A program made the position numbers and the translations under genes. From NCBI GenBank assembly GCA_003511125.1, contig DOJV01000036.1:1-7080 (forward strand): a stretch of DNA of 7,080 bases, written 5' to 3'. Below, one piece after another: positions 1-5,377 of this stretch. The notes beneath the pieces are model-generated. The model saw nothing but the letters and a program-made list of their open reading frames with translations, ran no database searches and was not told the DNA's origin. Each line of letters opens with the position of its first letter. The stretch's first letter is position 1. This DNA is from Candidatus Uhrbacteria bacterium. Its GTDB lineage: Bacteria; Patescibacteriota; Patescibacteriia; UBA9934; GWF2-40-263.

Positions 1-18
1 GAGAGGCTTGAGAGGCTT
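1..18. repeat. Two tandem copies of a 9-base unit
   Basis: GAGAGGCTT occurs twice in direct succession, followed by a partial third unit (GAGGGG). It lies just beyond the ymdB stop codon at the window edge. No hairpin or terminator is visible here, so how the ymdB transcript ends cannot be judged from this window. Confidence 0.5.
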
Positions 19-27
19 GAGGGGTAT

Positions 28-822
28 TTAAATTATTCTTCTTACTCTTTCAATCTTTTTTGCTTTCCCGGTTTCTTCATTAATCTCAATAATCACTGCG
101 TTCACTTCGACTGGTCCATCTTCTGGGATTTTGAATTTTCCGAGTTCGCCGATTTTCATGCCTTCGAGGATTGATTCAAATTCGCCGCCGATAGCTTGGT
201 TGTGAGCGCCGGTCATGCCGATGTCGGTAACAAAAGCTGTACCTTTGGGAAGGATGCGTTCGTCGGCGGTTGGAACATGAGTGTGAGTGCCAACAAAAGC
301 TGAAATTTTTCCGTCACAATAAAGTCCAAGTACGGCTTTTTCCGAGGTGGCCTCGGCGTGGAAGTCGATGATCGAAATTTTTGCTTTGGCTTGCGCGGCA
401 CGAGCGGTAATTTCGTCAGCCGCGGAAAGAAAATTAGTGGCCTTAGCTTCTTCCATAAAAACAATGCCCGATAAACTGGCTATGGAAATTTTTTGGCCAT
501 TTTTTTCGATAATAGTTTGTCCCAAACCGCGATTACTCAAATCGTTATACGGACGCAAAACAATATTTCGCAATTCTGGCTCGGCAAAAATTTCTTCATA
601 ACCCGGATTGGCCCAAACATGATTGCCAGAAGTGAAGACATCGACGCCGGCCTCGGTCATTTCCAGAATTATTTTTTTTGTCACCCCAAAACCATGCGCC
701 AAATTTTCGGCGTTCATGATGACAAAATCGATTTGATGTTTGGCTTTGAGTTCGGGAAGAATTTTAGCCGCGGCTTCGCGACCAATGCGGCCGACAGTGT
801 CGCCAAAGATGAGGACGTTCAT
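28..822 (-). CDS. ymdB: YmdB family metallophosphoesterase (2',3'-cyclic nucleotide phosphodiesterase)
   Basis: This is a 264-residue cytoplasmic metallophosphoesterase of the YmdB (TIGR00282) family, the same length as the Bacillus subtilis protein. All family metal-site motifs are present: GDTVGR with D8, NAEN with E39 and N40, GNH with N67 and H68, DFHAEATSEK with H155, and GTHTHV with H180 and H182. Known members hydrolyse 2',3'-cAMP-type phosphodiesters and affect RNA turnover and global regulation. In B. subtilis the gene follows rny. Here rny lies about 3 kb upstream on the same strand with several terminators between, so co-transcription is unlikely. The ATG at 822 opens directly onto the conserved MNVLIFGD start. 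No Shine-Dalgarno is visible, and a decayed palindromic repeat sits 4 bases upstream. A weak promoter-like AT-rich stretch (TTGAAT, then TATATT on the minus strand) lies at about 855-880. The function call is secure; the physiological role here is inferred. Confidence 0.95.
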   Translation of the reverse strand: MNVLIFGDTVGRIGREAAAKILPELKAKHQIDFVIMNAENLAHGFGVTKKIILEMTEAGVDVFTSGNHVWANPGYEEIFAEPELRNIVLRPYNDLSNRGLGQTIIEKNGQKISIASLSGIVFMEEAKATNFLSAADEITARAAQAKAKISIIDFHAEATSEKAVLGLYCDGKISAFVGTHTHVPTADERILPKGTAFVTDIGMTGAHNQAIGGEFESILEGMKIGELGKFKIPEDGPVEVNAVIIEINEETGKAKKIERVRRII

Positions 823-825
823 AGT

Positions 826-850
826 TCGTGGGGGCGAATGGTATTCGTCC
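826..850. repeat. Decayed partial copy of the palindromic element found in truB
   Basis: The 16 bases TCGTGGGGGCGAATGG (826-841) are identical to 5899-5914 inside the truB palindrome. The second arm is degraded (ATTCGTCC against ATTCGCCC), but a hairpin survives at 832-850: GGGCGAAT and ATTCGTCC pair with one G-T wobble around a GGT loop. It occupies the ymdB 5' leader, where a ribosome-binding site would be expected. That it is a dispersed element is inferred from two copies in this window. Confidence 0.6.
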
Positions 851-903
851 TAAATTCGAATATAAAAATTTATTGCGAATTCAATATACACGAGAGAACG
901 AAT

Positions 904-932
904 AAAAAAAAGTCCGACCGTGTGGGGCCGGA
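904..932 (-). terminator. Intrinsic terminator of the 954-1244 gene
   Basis: Read on the minus strand, TCCGGCC and GGTCGGA pair (7 bp, one wobble) around CCACAC and are followed by a run of eight T. It starts 21 bases after the stop codon. The region from stop codon through hairpin resembles the one after the 1363-1827 gene, with shared CGTCTCG, TCTTCCG and GGTCGGACTTTTTT blocks in the same order, so the two were probably duplicated together. Confidence 0.85.
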
Positions 933-953
933 AGATGAGAGAGATCGAGACGG

Positions 954-1244
954 CTAGTCGCCGAGCTTGTAGGCGTCTACTTTGGCGGCGGTGGCCGCTT
1001 GCTCGGTGGCCAGGGTTTGGGCTTGGTTCTCGAAGCGGAGACTCATCGCCGAGAGAGCTCCGGCGCAGTTTCGGAGTTCGTCGACAGTGGTGGCGTTGAA
1101 GGGGCTGGCCAGACAGAGTCGGGCATGTTGTTCGGTCATCAGATCGTACGGGTAGCCGATGAAGTAGGCCAGGACGGGTCGGCTCGAGAGGCCGAGGAGA
1201 CACACAACGATGATGATCGTGGCGAAGCAGATTCTGCGGAACAT
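954..1244 (-). CDS. Small exported protein of unknown function (C-x15-C family, copy A)
   Basis: This 96-residue protein is not one I recognise. Residues 1-26 form a classic Sec signal peptide: RR at positions 3-4, a hydrophobic core from about 8 to 18, and a likely signal peptidase I site after PVLA before YF. The mature part is about 70 residues and has exactly two cysteines, C44 and C60, 15 residues apart, followed by an A-rich, probably helical tail. The block C-x15-C-x2-A-L also occurs in the neighbouring exported protein, so the two look like diverged paralogues. A disulfide between the cysteines is possible outside the membrane. The ATG at 1244 has a good Shine-Dalgarno (CCGGAGAAC), a promoter at 1277-1305 and its own terminator. 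GC-rich codon use contrasts with ymdB and rny. The call as a real exported protein is firm; the function is unknown. Confidence 0.8.
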   Translation of the reverse strand: MFRRICFATIIIVVCLLGLSSRPVLAYFIGYPYDLMTEQHARLCLASPFNATTVDELRNCAGALSAMSLRFENQAQTLATEQAATAAKVDAYKLGD

Positions 1245-1276
1245 TTTTGCGTTCTCCGGGGATTGGGAGCAGGGTC

Positions 1277-1305
1277 TTTTTACTTTAAAAGAATTGAAGT
1301 GTCAA
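1277..1305 (-). promoter_or_regulatory. Sigma70-type promoter for the 954-1244 gene
   Basis: On the minus strand a perfect -35 TTGACA (1305-1300) and a -10-like TAAAAA (1282-1277) are separated by 17 bases. The predicted transcription start near 1270 gives a leader of about 26 bases containing the GGAG ribosome-binding site. It lies right after the terminator of the preceding unit, so the gene is probably transcribed alone. Confidence 0.7.
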
Positions 1306-1309
1306 TAAT

Positions 1310-1335
1310 AAAAAAGTCCGACCAGGCTGGTCGGA
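1310..1335 (-). terminator. Intrinsic terminator of the 1363-1827 gene
   Basis: On the minus strand TCCGACCAG and CTGGTCGGA form a perfect inverted repeat (a realistic 7-bp stem with a 5-base loop), followed by six T. It sits 27 bases after the stop codon and its 3' region is homologous to that of the 954-1244 gene. Confidence 0.9.
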
Positions 1336-1362
1336 AGACGAGAAGGGAACGAGACGAAGTGA

Positions 1363-1827
1363 CTAGTGGTCGTCTTCGGTGTTGAAAGGACTAGGGAAGG
1401 CCGGAAGATCGATCGAGCGCCGGGGAGTAGGATTTGACTGTTCGGCCGCCTTCCAGGTTTTCTGCCAGGTGGCAGTGGCCTGATAGTAGGCGGCCAGGCG
1501 ATTGAGGGCATCACCACAGGCAGCGATACCAACGGTGTCGTCGAGCTCGGGGCCGGGATTGATGCAGTGGGTCAAGTATTCGCGGGTCTGGGTATAACTT
1601 GGTTCCCGCCATGGTGCCAGCTCGTTTGGCAGGGCCGTGGCCGGGATCTGCACGGCGGCCGGTGTTGGCTGGCCGTTCGGCGCGTTGGTGATCGTCGGCA
1701 GACCGCCGCGGGTTTCGACCCGTGGTTCGGACGGCGCGGGGTCGGCGTGGGCGGGGCGGATGGTGCAGGCGCTGAAGAAGCAGAAGATTGCGAGAAGGAA
1801 GGGGGTGATGGTGTTGAAAAGTTCCAC
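1363..1827 (-). CDS. Small exported protein or lipoprotein of unknown function (C-x15-C family, copy B)
   Basis: A GTG at 1827 preceded by a near-ideal Shine-Dalgarno (GGAGGAAACC) gives a 154-residue protein. Longer in-frame readings are less likely because the promoter at 1864-1892 would lie inside them. The N-terminus is a signal sequence with hydrophobic core from about 7 to 20. It offers two exits: a lipobox-like FSAC ending at C21, or signal peptidase I cleavage after AHA at 28. Residues 29-75 are rich in proline, alanine and threonine and are probably an extended linker. Residues 80-130 hold the block C88-x15-C104-x2-A-L shared with the 954-1244 protein. The surrounding TVGIAACGDAL weakly recalls cysteine-bearing TPR/Sel1-type repeats of exported proteins, but this is only a resemblance. 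The tail is charged (EDDH). Codon use is GC-rich. Function unknown. Confidence 0.75.
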   Translation of the reverse strand: MELFNTITPFLLAIFCFFSACTIRPAHADPAPSEPRVETRGGLPTITNAPNGQPTPAAVQIPATALPNELAPWREPSYTQTREYLTHCINPGPELDDTVGIAACGDALNRLAAYYQATATWQKTWKAAEQSNPTPRRSIDLPAFPSPFNTEDDH

Positions 1828-1863
1828 GGTTTCCTCCAGATCCGCAGGGAGTTGCGGTTGATA

Positions 1864-1892
1864 TTTATAGTTCATTAGAAGAAAAAAGTCAA
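1864..1892 (-). promoter_or_regulatory. Strong sigma70-type promoter for the 1363-1827 gene
   Basis: On the minus strand TTGACT (1892-1887) and TATAAA (1869-1864) are separated by exactly 17 bases. The expected start near 1857 leaves a leader of about 30 bases that carries the GGAGG site, which supports the GTG start at 1827. Confidence 0.8.
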
Positions 1893-1900
1893 CAGTCAGT

Positions 1901-1934
1901 AAAACAAACAGACGAGCCGATTGGCTCGTCTGTT
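1901..1934 (-). terminator. Strong intrinsic terminator without an intact upstream gene
   Basis: A perfect 12-bp stem (AACAGACGAGCC with GGCTCGTCTGTT, loop of 4) spans 1907-1934 and is followed on the minus strand by TTTGTTTTAC. On the plus strand the T-run begins 5 bases after the stem, so the minus orientation fits better. The only minus-strand coding trace between it and the terminator at 2067-2102 is the rny-like 3' remnant at 1982-2022, whose terminator this probably was. Confidence 0.75.
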
Positions 1935-1981
1935 CTAACTTTTTTTCTCTCGTCGCAGTGACAGAAAGAGGGAAACGATGT

Positions 1982-2022
1982 TTATCTCGTGTACTCAATC
2001 ATTCTCGTTTTCTCTGATCAAC
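1982..2022 (-). pseudogene. Decayed 3' end of a second rny (RNase Y) gene
   Basis: The last codons on the minus strand read T-R-M-I-E-Y-T-R-stop, against T-R-V-I-E-Y-A-R-stop at the end of the intact rny (3814). If one extra base is removed at each of two places, the match extends to V-I-R-E-T-R. The end of the intact gene (3812-3833) and positions 1980-2001 agree at 19 of 22 bases, and most differences are synonymous or transitions. Upstream of 2022 the similarity is lost in an A-rich stretch. This looks like the C-terminal tip of a diverged, now frameshifted RNase Y gene, with its terminator still in place at 1901-1934. The segment is short, so chance similarity is not excluded. Confidence 0.5.
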
Positions 2023-2066
2023 CATTGGGGATTTTTTTTTTGAAAGTGACGAACCGAATTAAGAAT

Positions 2067-2102
2067 AAAAAAATACCGACTGGCCGGGGAGTACCGGTCG
2101 GT
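2067..2102 (-). terminator. Intrinsic terminator of the phosphatase operon
   Basis: On the minus strand ACCGAC and GTCGGT pair, the stem continues with GG/CC past one mismatch, and a run of seven T follows. It lies about 40 bases after the stop codon of the 2144-2353 gene. Confidence 0.8.
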
Positions 2103-2143
2103 CGGGAGAGTGGTTGGGGTAGATTTTGCTATTGGCACAAGGA

Positions 2144-2152
2144 TTACCTCCT
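2144..2152 (-). promoter_or_regulatory. Perfect Shine-Dalgarno (AGGAGGTAA) with no clear gene behind it
   Basis: The minus strand reads AGGAGGTAATCC across the stop codon of the small gene. A TTG nine bases after AGGAGG opens only a three-codon frame. A GTG at good spacing opens a frame of about 47 codons, but that frame runs through the terminator at 2067-2102 and into the rny remnant. The site may be the leftover of a third operon gene that was lost. Confidence 0.5.
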
Positions 2153-2353
2153 GGATTTTCTGAACGGAACGATTTGCGGCATGGAGAGCTCGAAAATTTT
2201 ATCTGAGATATGGCGAAGTGTTGCGTCACTGCGCGCTTCAATCTCCGGAATATGAAGGTTGTCTAGTCTCGAGTTGAAGCGGATGCGGAGTTCCCGCAGG
2301 TATTCTTCCTTGTCGACAATCAACTCACCACTGAGGGTATAGAAGCGAGACAT
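2144..2353 (-). CDS. Small protein of unknown function, coupled to the phosphatase-like gene
   Basis: This encodes 69 residues and I do not recognise it. The start at 2353 lies one base after the TGA of the upstream gene and has AAAGGA nine bases before it, so translation is probably coupled. A longer in-frame reading that starts inside the upstream gene lacks this support. The protein is soluble and charged, with no signal peptide or membrane segment. Residues 12-45 (EEYLRELRIRF onward) look helical and amphipathic, and the C-terminus is basic (FRKSRR), which would fit a small partner or nucleic-acid-binding protein. That is a guess. The stop codon is embedded in a perfect Shine-Dalgarno (AGGAGGTAA) with no convincing gene after it. 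Confidence 0.65.
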   Translation of the reverse strand: MSRFYTLSGELIVDKEEYLRELRIRFNSRLDNLHIPEIEARSDATLRHISDKIFELSMPQIVPFRKSRR

Positions 2354-2354
2354 G

Positions 2355-2837
2355 TCAGCACATCCTTTCAATGATCGTAAACTTCCCACTTAGAGGATCA
2401 AGGTTGATCATAAGGCCGGAAAGCGGTGGAAAGACGAGGGCGGAATTCCCACCGGCTTCTTTATTGATGGCTATGAGAATCGGGAGGTGGGTTACCATGA
2501 GAAGATTTCCACCAACCCCTTTTTTGTTCTTATCGATGATTTGGAGACAGATTTTGATGAGTTCTGTTTTGATTTGCGCAATATCATCGGATCCCGAATC
2601 GTGTAATGAACAGAATCCGCTGTCTGTTTGTGCGCCGCCACCGCGGCAAATGGTTGCCGCGGTGATTAGTGTGCGGATTTTTTCAGAGATGACGACACCC
2701 GCAAGTGTGATATTGCTAAGGTGTGTTTGTCCAAAGCTTAGGGCCTGCTTAAACGAATCTTCGGTCATTCGACCAAACTTGTCGAATTCTCCGTGTCGGA
2801 TGACAAGAAGTACGGAATCAGTGAAATTGTAATTCAT
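2355..2837 (-). CDS. Histidine phosphatase superfamily protein (phosphoglycerate mutase/SixA-like)
   Basis: This is a 160-residue cytoplasmic protein that I place in branch 1 of the histidine phosphatase superfamily. The tip of the first strand carries the family signature VIRHGE (R14, H15 as phospho-acceptor, G16). The segment RMTEDSFKQALSFGQ matches the usual LTxxGxxQA region. SEKIRT supplies the expected second arginine (R55), and MVTHLP supplies the second catalytic histidine (H117). The length is close to SixA-type members, which act on phosphohistidine or small phosphoesters, so the substrate is open. The segment from about 64 to 82 is rich in glycine, serine and cysteine and is less typical. 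ATG at 2837 has AGAGGA eight bases upstream. It is the first gene of a two-gene operon and is divergent from the TrmB-type regulator. Confidence 0.75.
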   Translation of the reverse strand: MNYNFTDSVLLVIRHGEFDKFGRMTEDSFKQALSFGQTHLSNITLAGVVISEKIRTLITAATICRGGGAQTDSGFCSLHDSGSDDIAQIKTELIKICLQIIDKNKKGVGGNLLMVTHLPILIAINKEAGGNSALVFPPLSGLMINLDPLSGKFTIIERMC

Positions 2838-3005
2838 CGGTTTTTCCTCTGTTAAAGGAACGTTGATAATATTAAAATATCAAGACAAATACATTTCTGT
2901 CTACAATTCAGACCAAAAATAATTGGCAAAACCATAATAAACAAAGACCAAAACTCTTGACGTCTTGGCCAAAATATGACATTGTCTATTAAGTAGACAA
3001 AAAAT
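2838..3005. promoter_or_regulatory. Divergent promoter region between the phosphatase operon and the TrmB-type gene
   Basis: The 168 AT-rich bases hold a perfect inverted repeat at 2982-3000 (TTGTCTA, 5-base spacer, TAGACAA), and a further TGTCTA at 2898-2903 on the phosphatase side. A possible regulator promoter is TTGGCC (2965-2970), 16 bases, TATTAA (2987-2992), so the repeat would cover the -10 box. A TTGACG at 2957-2962 is a better -35 but has no -10 at usable distance. For the phosphatase gene an extended -10 (TGATATTTT, minus strand, 2882-2874) is the best candidate. Autorepression by the TrmB-type protein is inferred from the position of the repeat. Confidence 0.5.
2982..3000. promoter_or_regulatory. 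Putative operator, perfect 7-5-7 inverted repeat
   Basis: TTGTCTA and TAGACAA flank TTAAG, ending 5 bases before the ATG of the TrmB-type gene and overlapping its likely -10 element. Perfect dyads of this size in front of winged-helix regulators are typical autoregulatory operators. As RNA it would form only a weak stem. Confidence 0.55.
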
Positions 3006-3740
3006 ATGACGCAAAAAAATCTTCATTCAACCCTTTTGAATCTTGGCTTTACCGATAAGGAAGCGGCAGTTTATTTGGCTTGTTTGGAACTTGGCGAATC
3101 GACAATTCAAGAGATTGCTGAAAAGTCTGGTGTTAAACGGACGAGTGTTTATAATTTTTTGGAAACAATGAAAGGACAAGGTTATGTTTCCGAAATCAAA
3201 CGCGGCGGCAAAATTCTTTTAGTGGCCGAAAATCCGGAAGGCCTTCTTAAACAAGCCAGAGAAAGATTTGAATCGTTGCAAACTTTCATGCCAGAGTTTC
3301 TCGGCCTTTATAATCGAGTGGCTCATAAACCAAAAGTGAAATTTTACCAAGGTGTGGAGGGTCTCAAAAAAACTTATCTCGAAACCCTGAAGGCCGAAAA
3401 AGAAATTTATTTGATCTCTGATTATGAAAAAATGTTTCAGGTCATGTCCGAGGCGTGGTTGGTTGATTATGCTCGACAGAGAGGTGAACAAAAAATTCGC
3501 GCTTTTTGTTTGGCTCGCGATTCGCAGGCGGCGCGATGTGTAAAAAGTTGGGACAAGAAACAAAATCGCGAGACCAGGATTTTTAATAAAGATTTTGACT
3601 TGGAAACAGAAATAAATATTTTTGATAACAAAGTGGCTTTGTTGAGTTTTAAGAAACCTTACATTGCCGTTATTATCGAAGATGTGGCGATTGCTAAAAC
3701 TTTGCTTTCGATGTGGAAGATGATTTGGATGCATTTATAA
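3006..3740 (+). CDS. TrmB family transcriptional regulator
   Basis: This 244-residue cytoplasmic protein has the two-part TrmB architecture. Residues 1-75 form a winged helix-turn-helix: LGFTDKEAAVYLACLELG, then IQEIAEKSGVKRTSVYNFLE as the recognition region, then a basic wing (EIKRGGKILLV). Residues 76-105 are a helical linker. Residues 107-244 match the TrmB effector domain: PKVKFYQGVEGLKKTY, the INIFDNKVALLS strand pair, and the terminal helix ending in W-x-x-I-W. TrmB proteins were first described as archaeal sugar-sensing regulators and are also common in candidate phyla bacteria. The ligand here cannot be predicted. There is no Shine-Dalgarno; with a -10 at 2987-2992 the transcript would have a leader of only a few bases. 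Codon use matches rny, so this gene looks native. It is divergent from the phosphatase operon, which may be its target. Confidence 0.9.
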   Translation: MTQKNLHSTLLNLGFTDKEAAVYLACLELGESTIQEIAEKSGVKRTSVYNFLETMKGQGYVSEIKRGGKILLVAENPEGLLKQARERFESLQTFMPEFLGLYNRVAHKPKVKFYQGVEGLKKTYLETLKAEKEIYLISDYEKMFQVMSEAWLVDYARQRGEQKIRAFCLARDSQAARCVKSWDKKQNRETRIFNKDFDLETEINIFDNKVALLSFKKPYIAVIIEDVAIAKTLLSMWKMIWMHL

Positions 3741-3752
3741 TTTTTTGAAATC

Positions 3753-3783
3753 AAAAAAGACGGATCAAACGATCCGTCTTTTT
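3753..3783. terminator. Bidirectional intrinsic terminator between convergent genes
   Basis: GACGGATC and GATCCGTC form a perfect 8-bp stem with loop AAAC, flanked by A6 on the left and T5 on the right. It serves both the TrmB-type gene (plus) and rny (minus), and it ends the rny transcript well before ymdB. Confidence 0.95.
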
Positions 3784-3813
3784 AAATTTTGTAGTTTTGT
3801 AACCCACCAGAGT

Positions 3814-5352
3814 TTATCTTGCGTATTCAATCACCCTGGTTTCCCGAATAACTGTCACCTTAACCTCGCCCGGATACTGTAATTCGCTTTCGATTTTTTT
3901 GGCGATGTCTTTGGCTAGCTGATAAGATTCCAAGTCAGAAATTTTTTCTGGTTGGATAAAGACTCGAACTTCGCGACCGGCTTGGATGGCGTAAACTTTT
4001 TCGACGCCGTCAAAAGCGCTGGCGGTTTTTTCGAGTTCTTCCATGCGTTGGATAAACTGTTCGAGCGACTGTTTGCGAGCACCCGGACGAGCGCCACTAA
4101 TAGCATCGGCGGCTTTGATAAGCGCGGCCTCGATGGTGCGCGGATGGTCTTCGTGATGGGCGACGGATTGATAACAAATTTCTTCGGGCAGTCCGAATTT
4201 TTTCATGATGTTGTAACCGATTTCCGGGTGAGCACCCTGCATGTCGTGATCAACAGCTTTACCAATATCGTGGAACAAGCCGCCTTTTTTGCAAATAGCT
4301 ACATCGGCGCCAAGCTCTTCGGCCATCATGGCCGCGAGTTGAGCAACCTCGAGCGAGTGTTGTAAAACCGATTGACCGTAACTCGTGCGATACTTCAAAC
4401 GGCCGAGAATGGAAATGAGTTTTGGGTCGATTGAAGAAACCGGAATACCGAGTGAATACAAAGCTTCTTCGCCGGCTTTTTTGATTTCGATTGAAAGTTG
4501 TTTTTTGGCTTCGGAAATTGCTTCTTCGATTCTGGCCGGTTGAATGCGGCCGTCTTTGATGAGCATCTCAAGAGCCAGTTTGGCCACCTGACGGCGGATT
4601 GGTGAAAAGCCGCTGATGGTAATCATTTCCGGGGTTTCGTCGACAATAATTTCTGTGCCGGTTAAAAGTTCGATGGTTTTAATGTTGCGACCTTCTTTAC
4701 CAATAATTCGTCCTTTCATTTCATCAGAAGGCAGCGAGACGGCCGTGGTGGTGGTTTCGACAGCTTGGGGCGCGGCAAAACGGCTGATGGCCAAAGAAAC
4801 CAGTTTGCGAGATTGTCGTTCCAATTCTTCTTCGGTGGTTTGTTCCAATTTGCGCAAGCGATTTAACAAAGCTTCTTGATTGGTTTCATCGAGTTTTTGG
4901 AACAAGCGTTCTAAGGCTTGTTCTTTTGACAGACCGGAAATTTCTTGAAGTTTTAAAGATTCTTGATCGCGCAATTCCAAAACTTTCTTTTTGGTTTCTT
5001 CGATTTGTTTTACTTTTTCTTCCAGTTTGTTTTTCTTGTCCTCGATATCGAGTAATTTTTGGTCAAACAAAGCTTCGCGTTTTTCTAAACGTTTTTGGGT
5101 TTCTTGAACTTCTTGGCGCCGGGTTTTTTCTTCTTTTTTGGCCTCGTCAATTATTTTAAGGCTCTTCTCTTTTGCCTCGAGCAAGAGTTCTTGCTGTTTG
5201 ATTTTAGCTTCGGACAAAAGTTTTTCGGCTCGGGATTCAGCATCTTTTACCTTTCGGTGAGCCAGAAAACGGCGCAGGAAGTAGCCAAAGATCATTCCTA
5301 GGACAACTCCCAATAATGCCGCTCCGGTCATTATTGAATTGATTGAAAACAT
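3814..5352 (-). CDS. rny: Ribonuclease Y (membrane-anchored endoribonuclease)
   Basis: This is full-length RNase Y, 512 residues against 520 in B. subtilis. Residues 8-28 form a single N-terminal membrane anchor. Residues 35-185 are a long charged coiled coil. The KH domain carries GRIIGKEGRN at 214-223. The HD domain begins near H332 and has its HD pair at H361-D362 (LFHDIGKAVDHD), followed by AHHED (398-402) and ADAISGARPGAR (416-426). The enzyme starts mRNA decay and processing at the inner face of the membrane. ATG at 5352 is preferred; M8 is an alternative that would shorten the periplasmic tip. The only ribosome-binding candidate, AAGAAG, lies in the right arm of a perfect 20-base palindrome just upstream. 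The transcript ends at 3753-3783, and the gene is separated from its usual partner ymdB. Identification is certain. Confidence 0.97.
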   Translation of the reverse strand: MFSINSIMTGAALLGVVLGMIFGYFLRRFLAHRKVKDAESRAEKLLSEAKIKQQELLLEAKEKSLKIIDEAKKEEKTRRQEVQETQKRLEKREALFDQKLLDIEDKKNKLEEKVKQIEETKKKVLELRDQESLKLQEISGLSKEQALERLFQKLDETNQEALLNRLRKLEQTTEEELERQSRKLVSLAISRFAAPQAVETTTTAVSLPSDEMKGRIIGKEGRNIKTIELLTGTEIIVDETPEMITISGFSPIRRQVAKLALEMLIKDGRIQPARIEEAISEAKKQLSIEIKKAGEEALYSLGIPVSSIDPKLISILGRLKYRTSYGQSVLQHSLEVAQLAAMMAEELGADVAICKKGGLFHDIGKAVDHDMQGAHPEIGYNIMKKFGLPEEICYQSVAHHEDHPRTIEAALIKAADAISGARPGARKQSLEQFIQRMEELEKTASAFDGVEKVYAIQAGREVRVFIQPEKISDLESYQLAKDIAKKIESELQYPGEVKVTVIRETRVIEYAR

Positions 5353-5357
5353 AAAAA

Positions 5358-5377
5358 CTTCTTAGGTACCTAAGAAG
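5358..5377 (-). promoter_or_regulatory. Perfect 20-base palindrome over the rny ribosome-binding region
   Basis: CTTCTTAGGTACCTAAGAAG is perfectly self-complementary and ends 5 bases before the rny ATG. In the rny mRNA it would form an 8-bp stem with a GUAC loop, sequester the AAGAAG ribosome-binding candidate, and be followed by UUUUU before the AUG. It could act on DNA (operator), on translation, or as an attenuator. The structure is seen; the role is inferred. Confidence 0.6.

Noticed and set aside
850..1385. Overlapping frames on both strands around the 954-1244 gene
   Set aside because: They run through the terminators at 904-932 and 1310-1335 and have low-complexity, arginine-rich products. 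The exported protein has a signal peptide, promoter and Shine-Dalgarno.
1828..1998. Upstream extension of the 1363-1827 gene to an ATG at 1875 or 1998
   Set aside because: The extension would cover the TTGACT-17-TATAAA promoter and the strong terminator at 1901-1934, and the signal peptide would become internal. GTG at 1827 has GGAGG at proper spacing.
954..2102. Integron-like cassette array
   Set aside because: The single-gene units on one strand, separated by hairpins, recall cassettes, but the hairpins are ordinary terminators with T-runs. No attC-like core sites and no integrase were seen.
2141..2154. GGATTACCTCCTGG as a 16S rRNA 3' end
   Set aside because: It resembles the anti-Shine-Dalgarno only because the opposite strand is a perfect Shine-Dalgarno; no other 16S sequence is present.
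2371..2832. Plus-strand frame opposite the phosphatase-like gene
   Set aside because: It is the mirror of a gene that has clear RHG and TH motifs, a Shine-Dalgarno and a coupled downstream partner.
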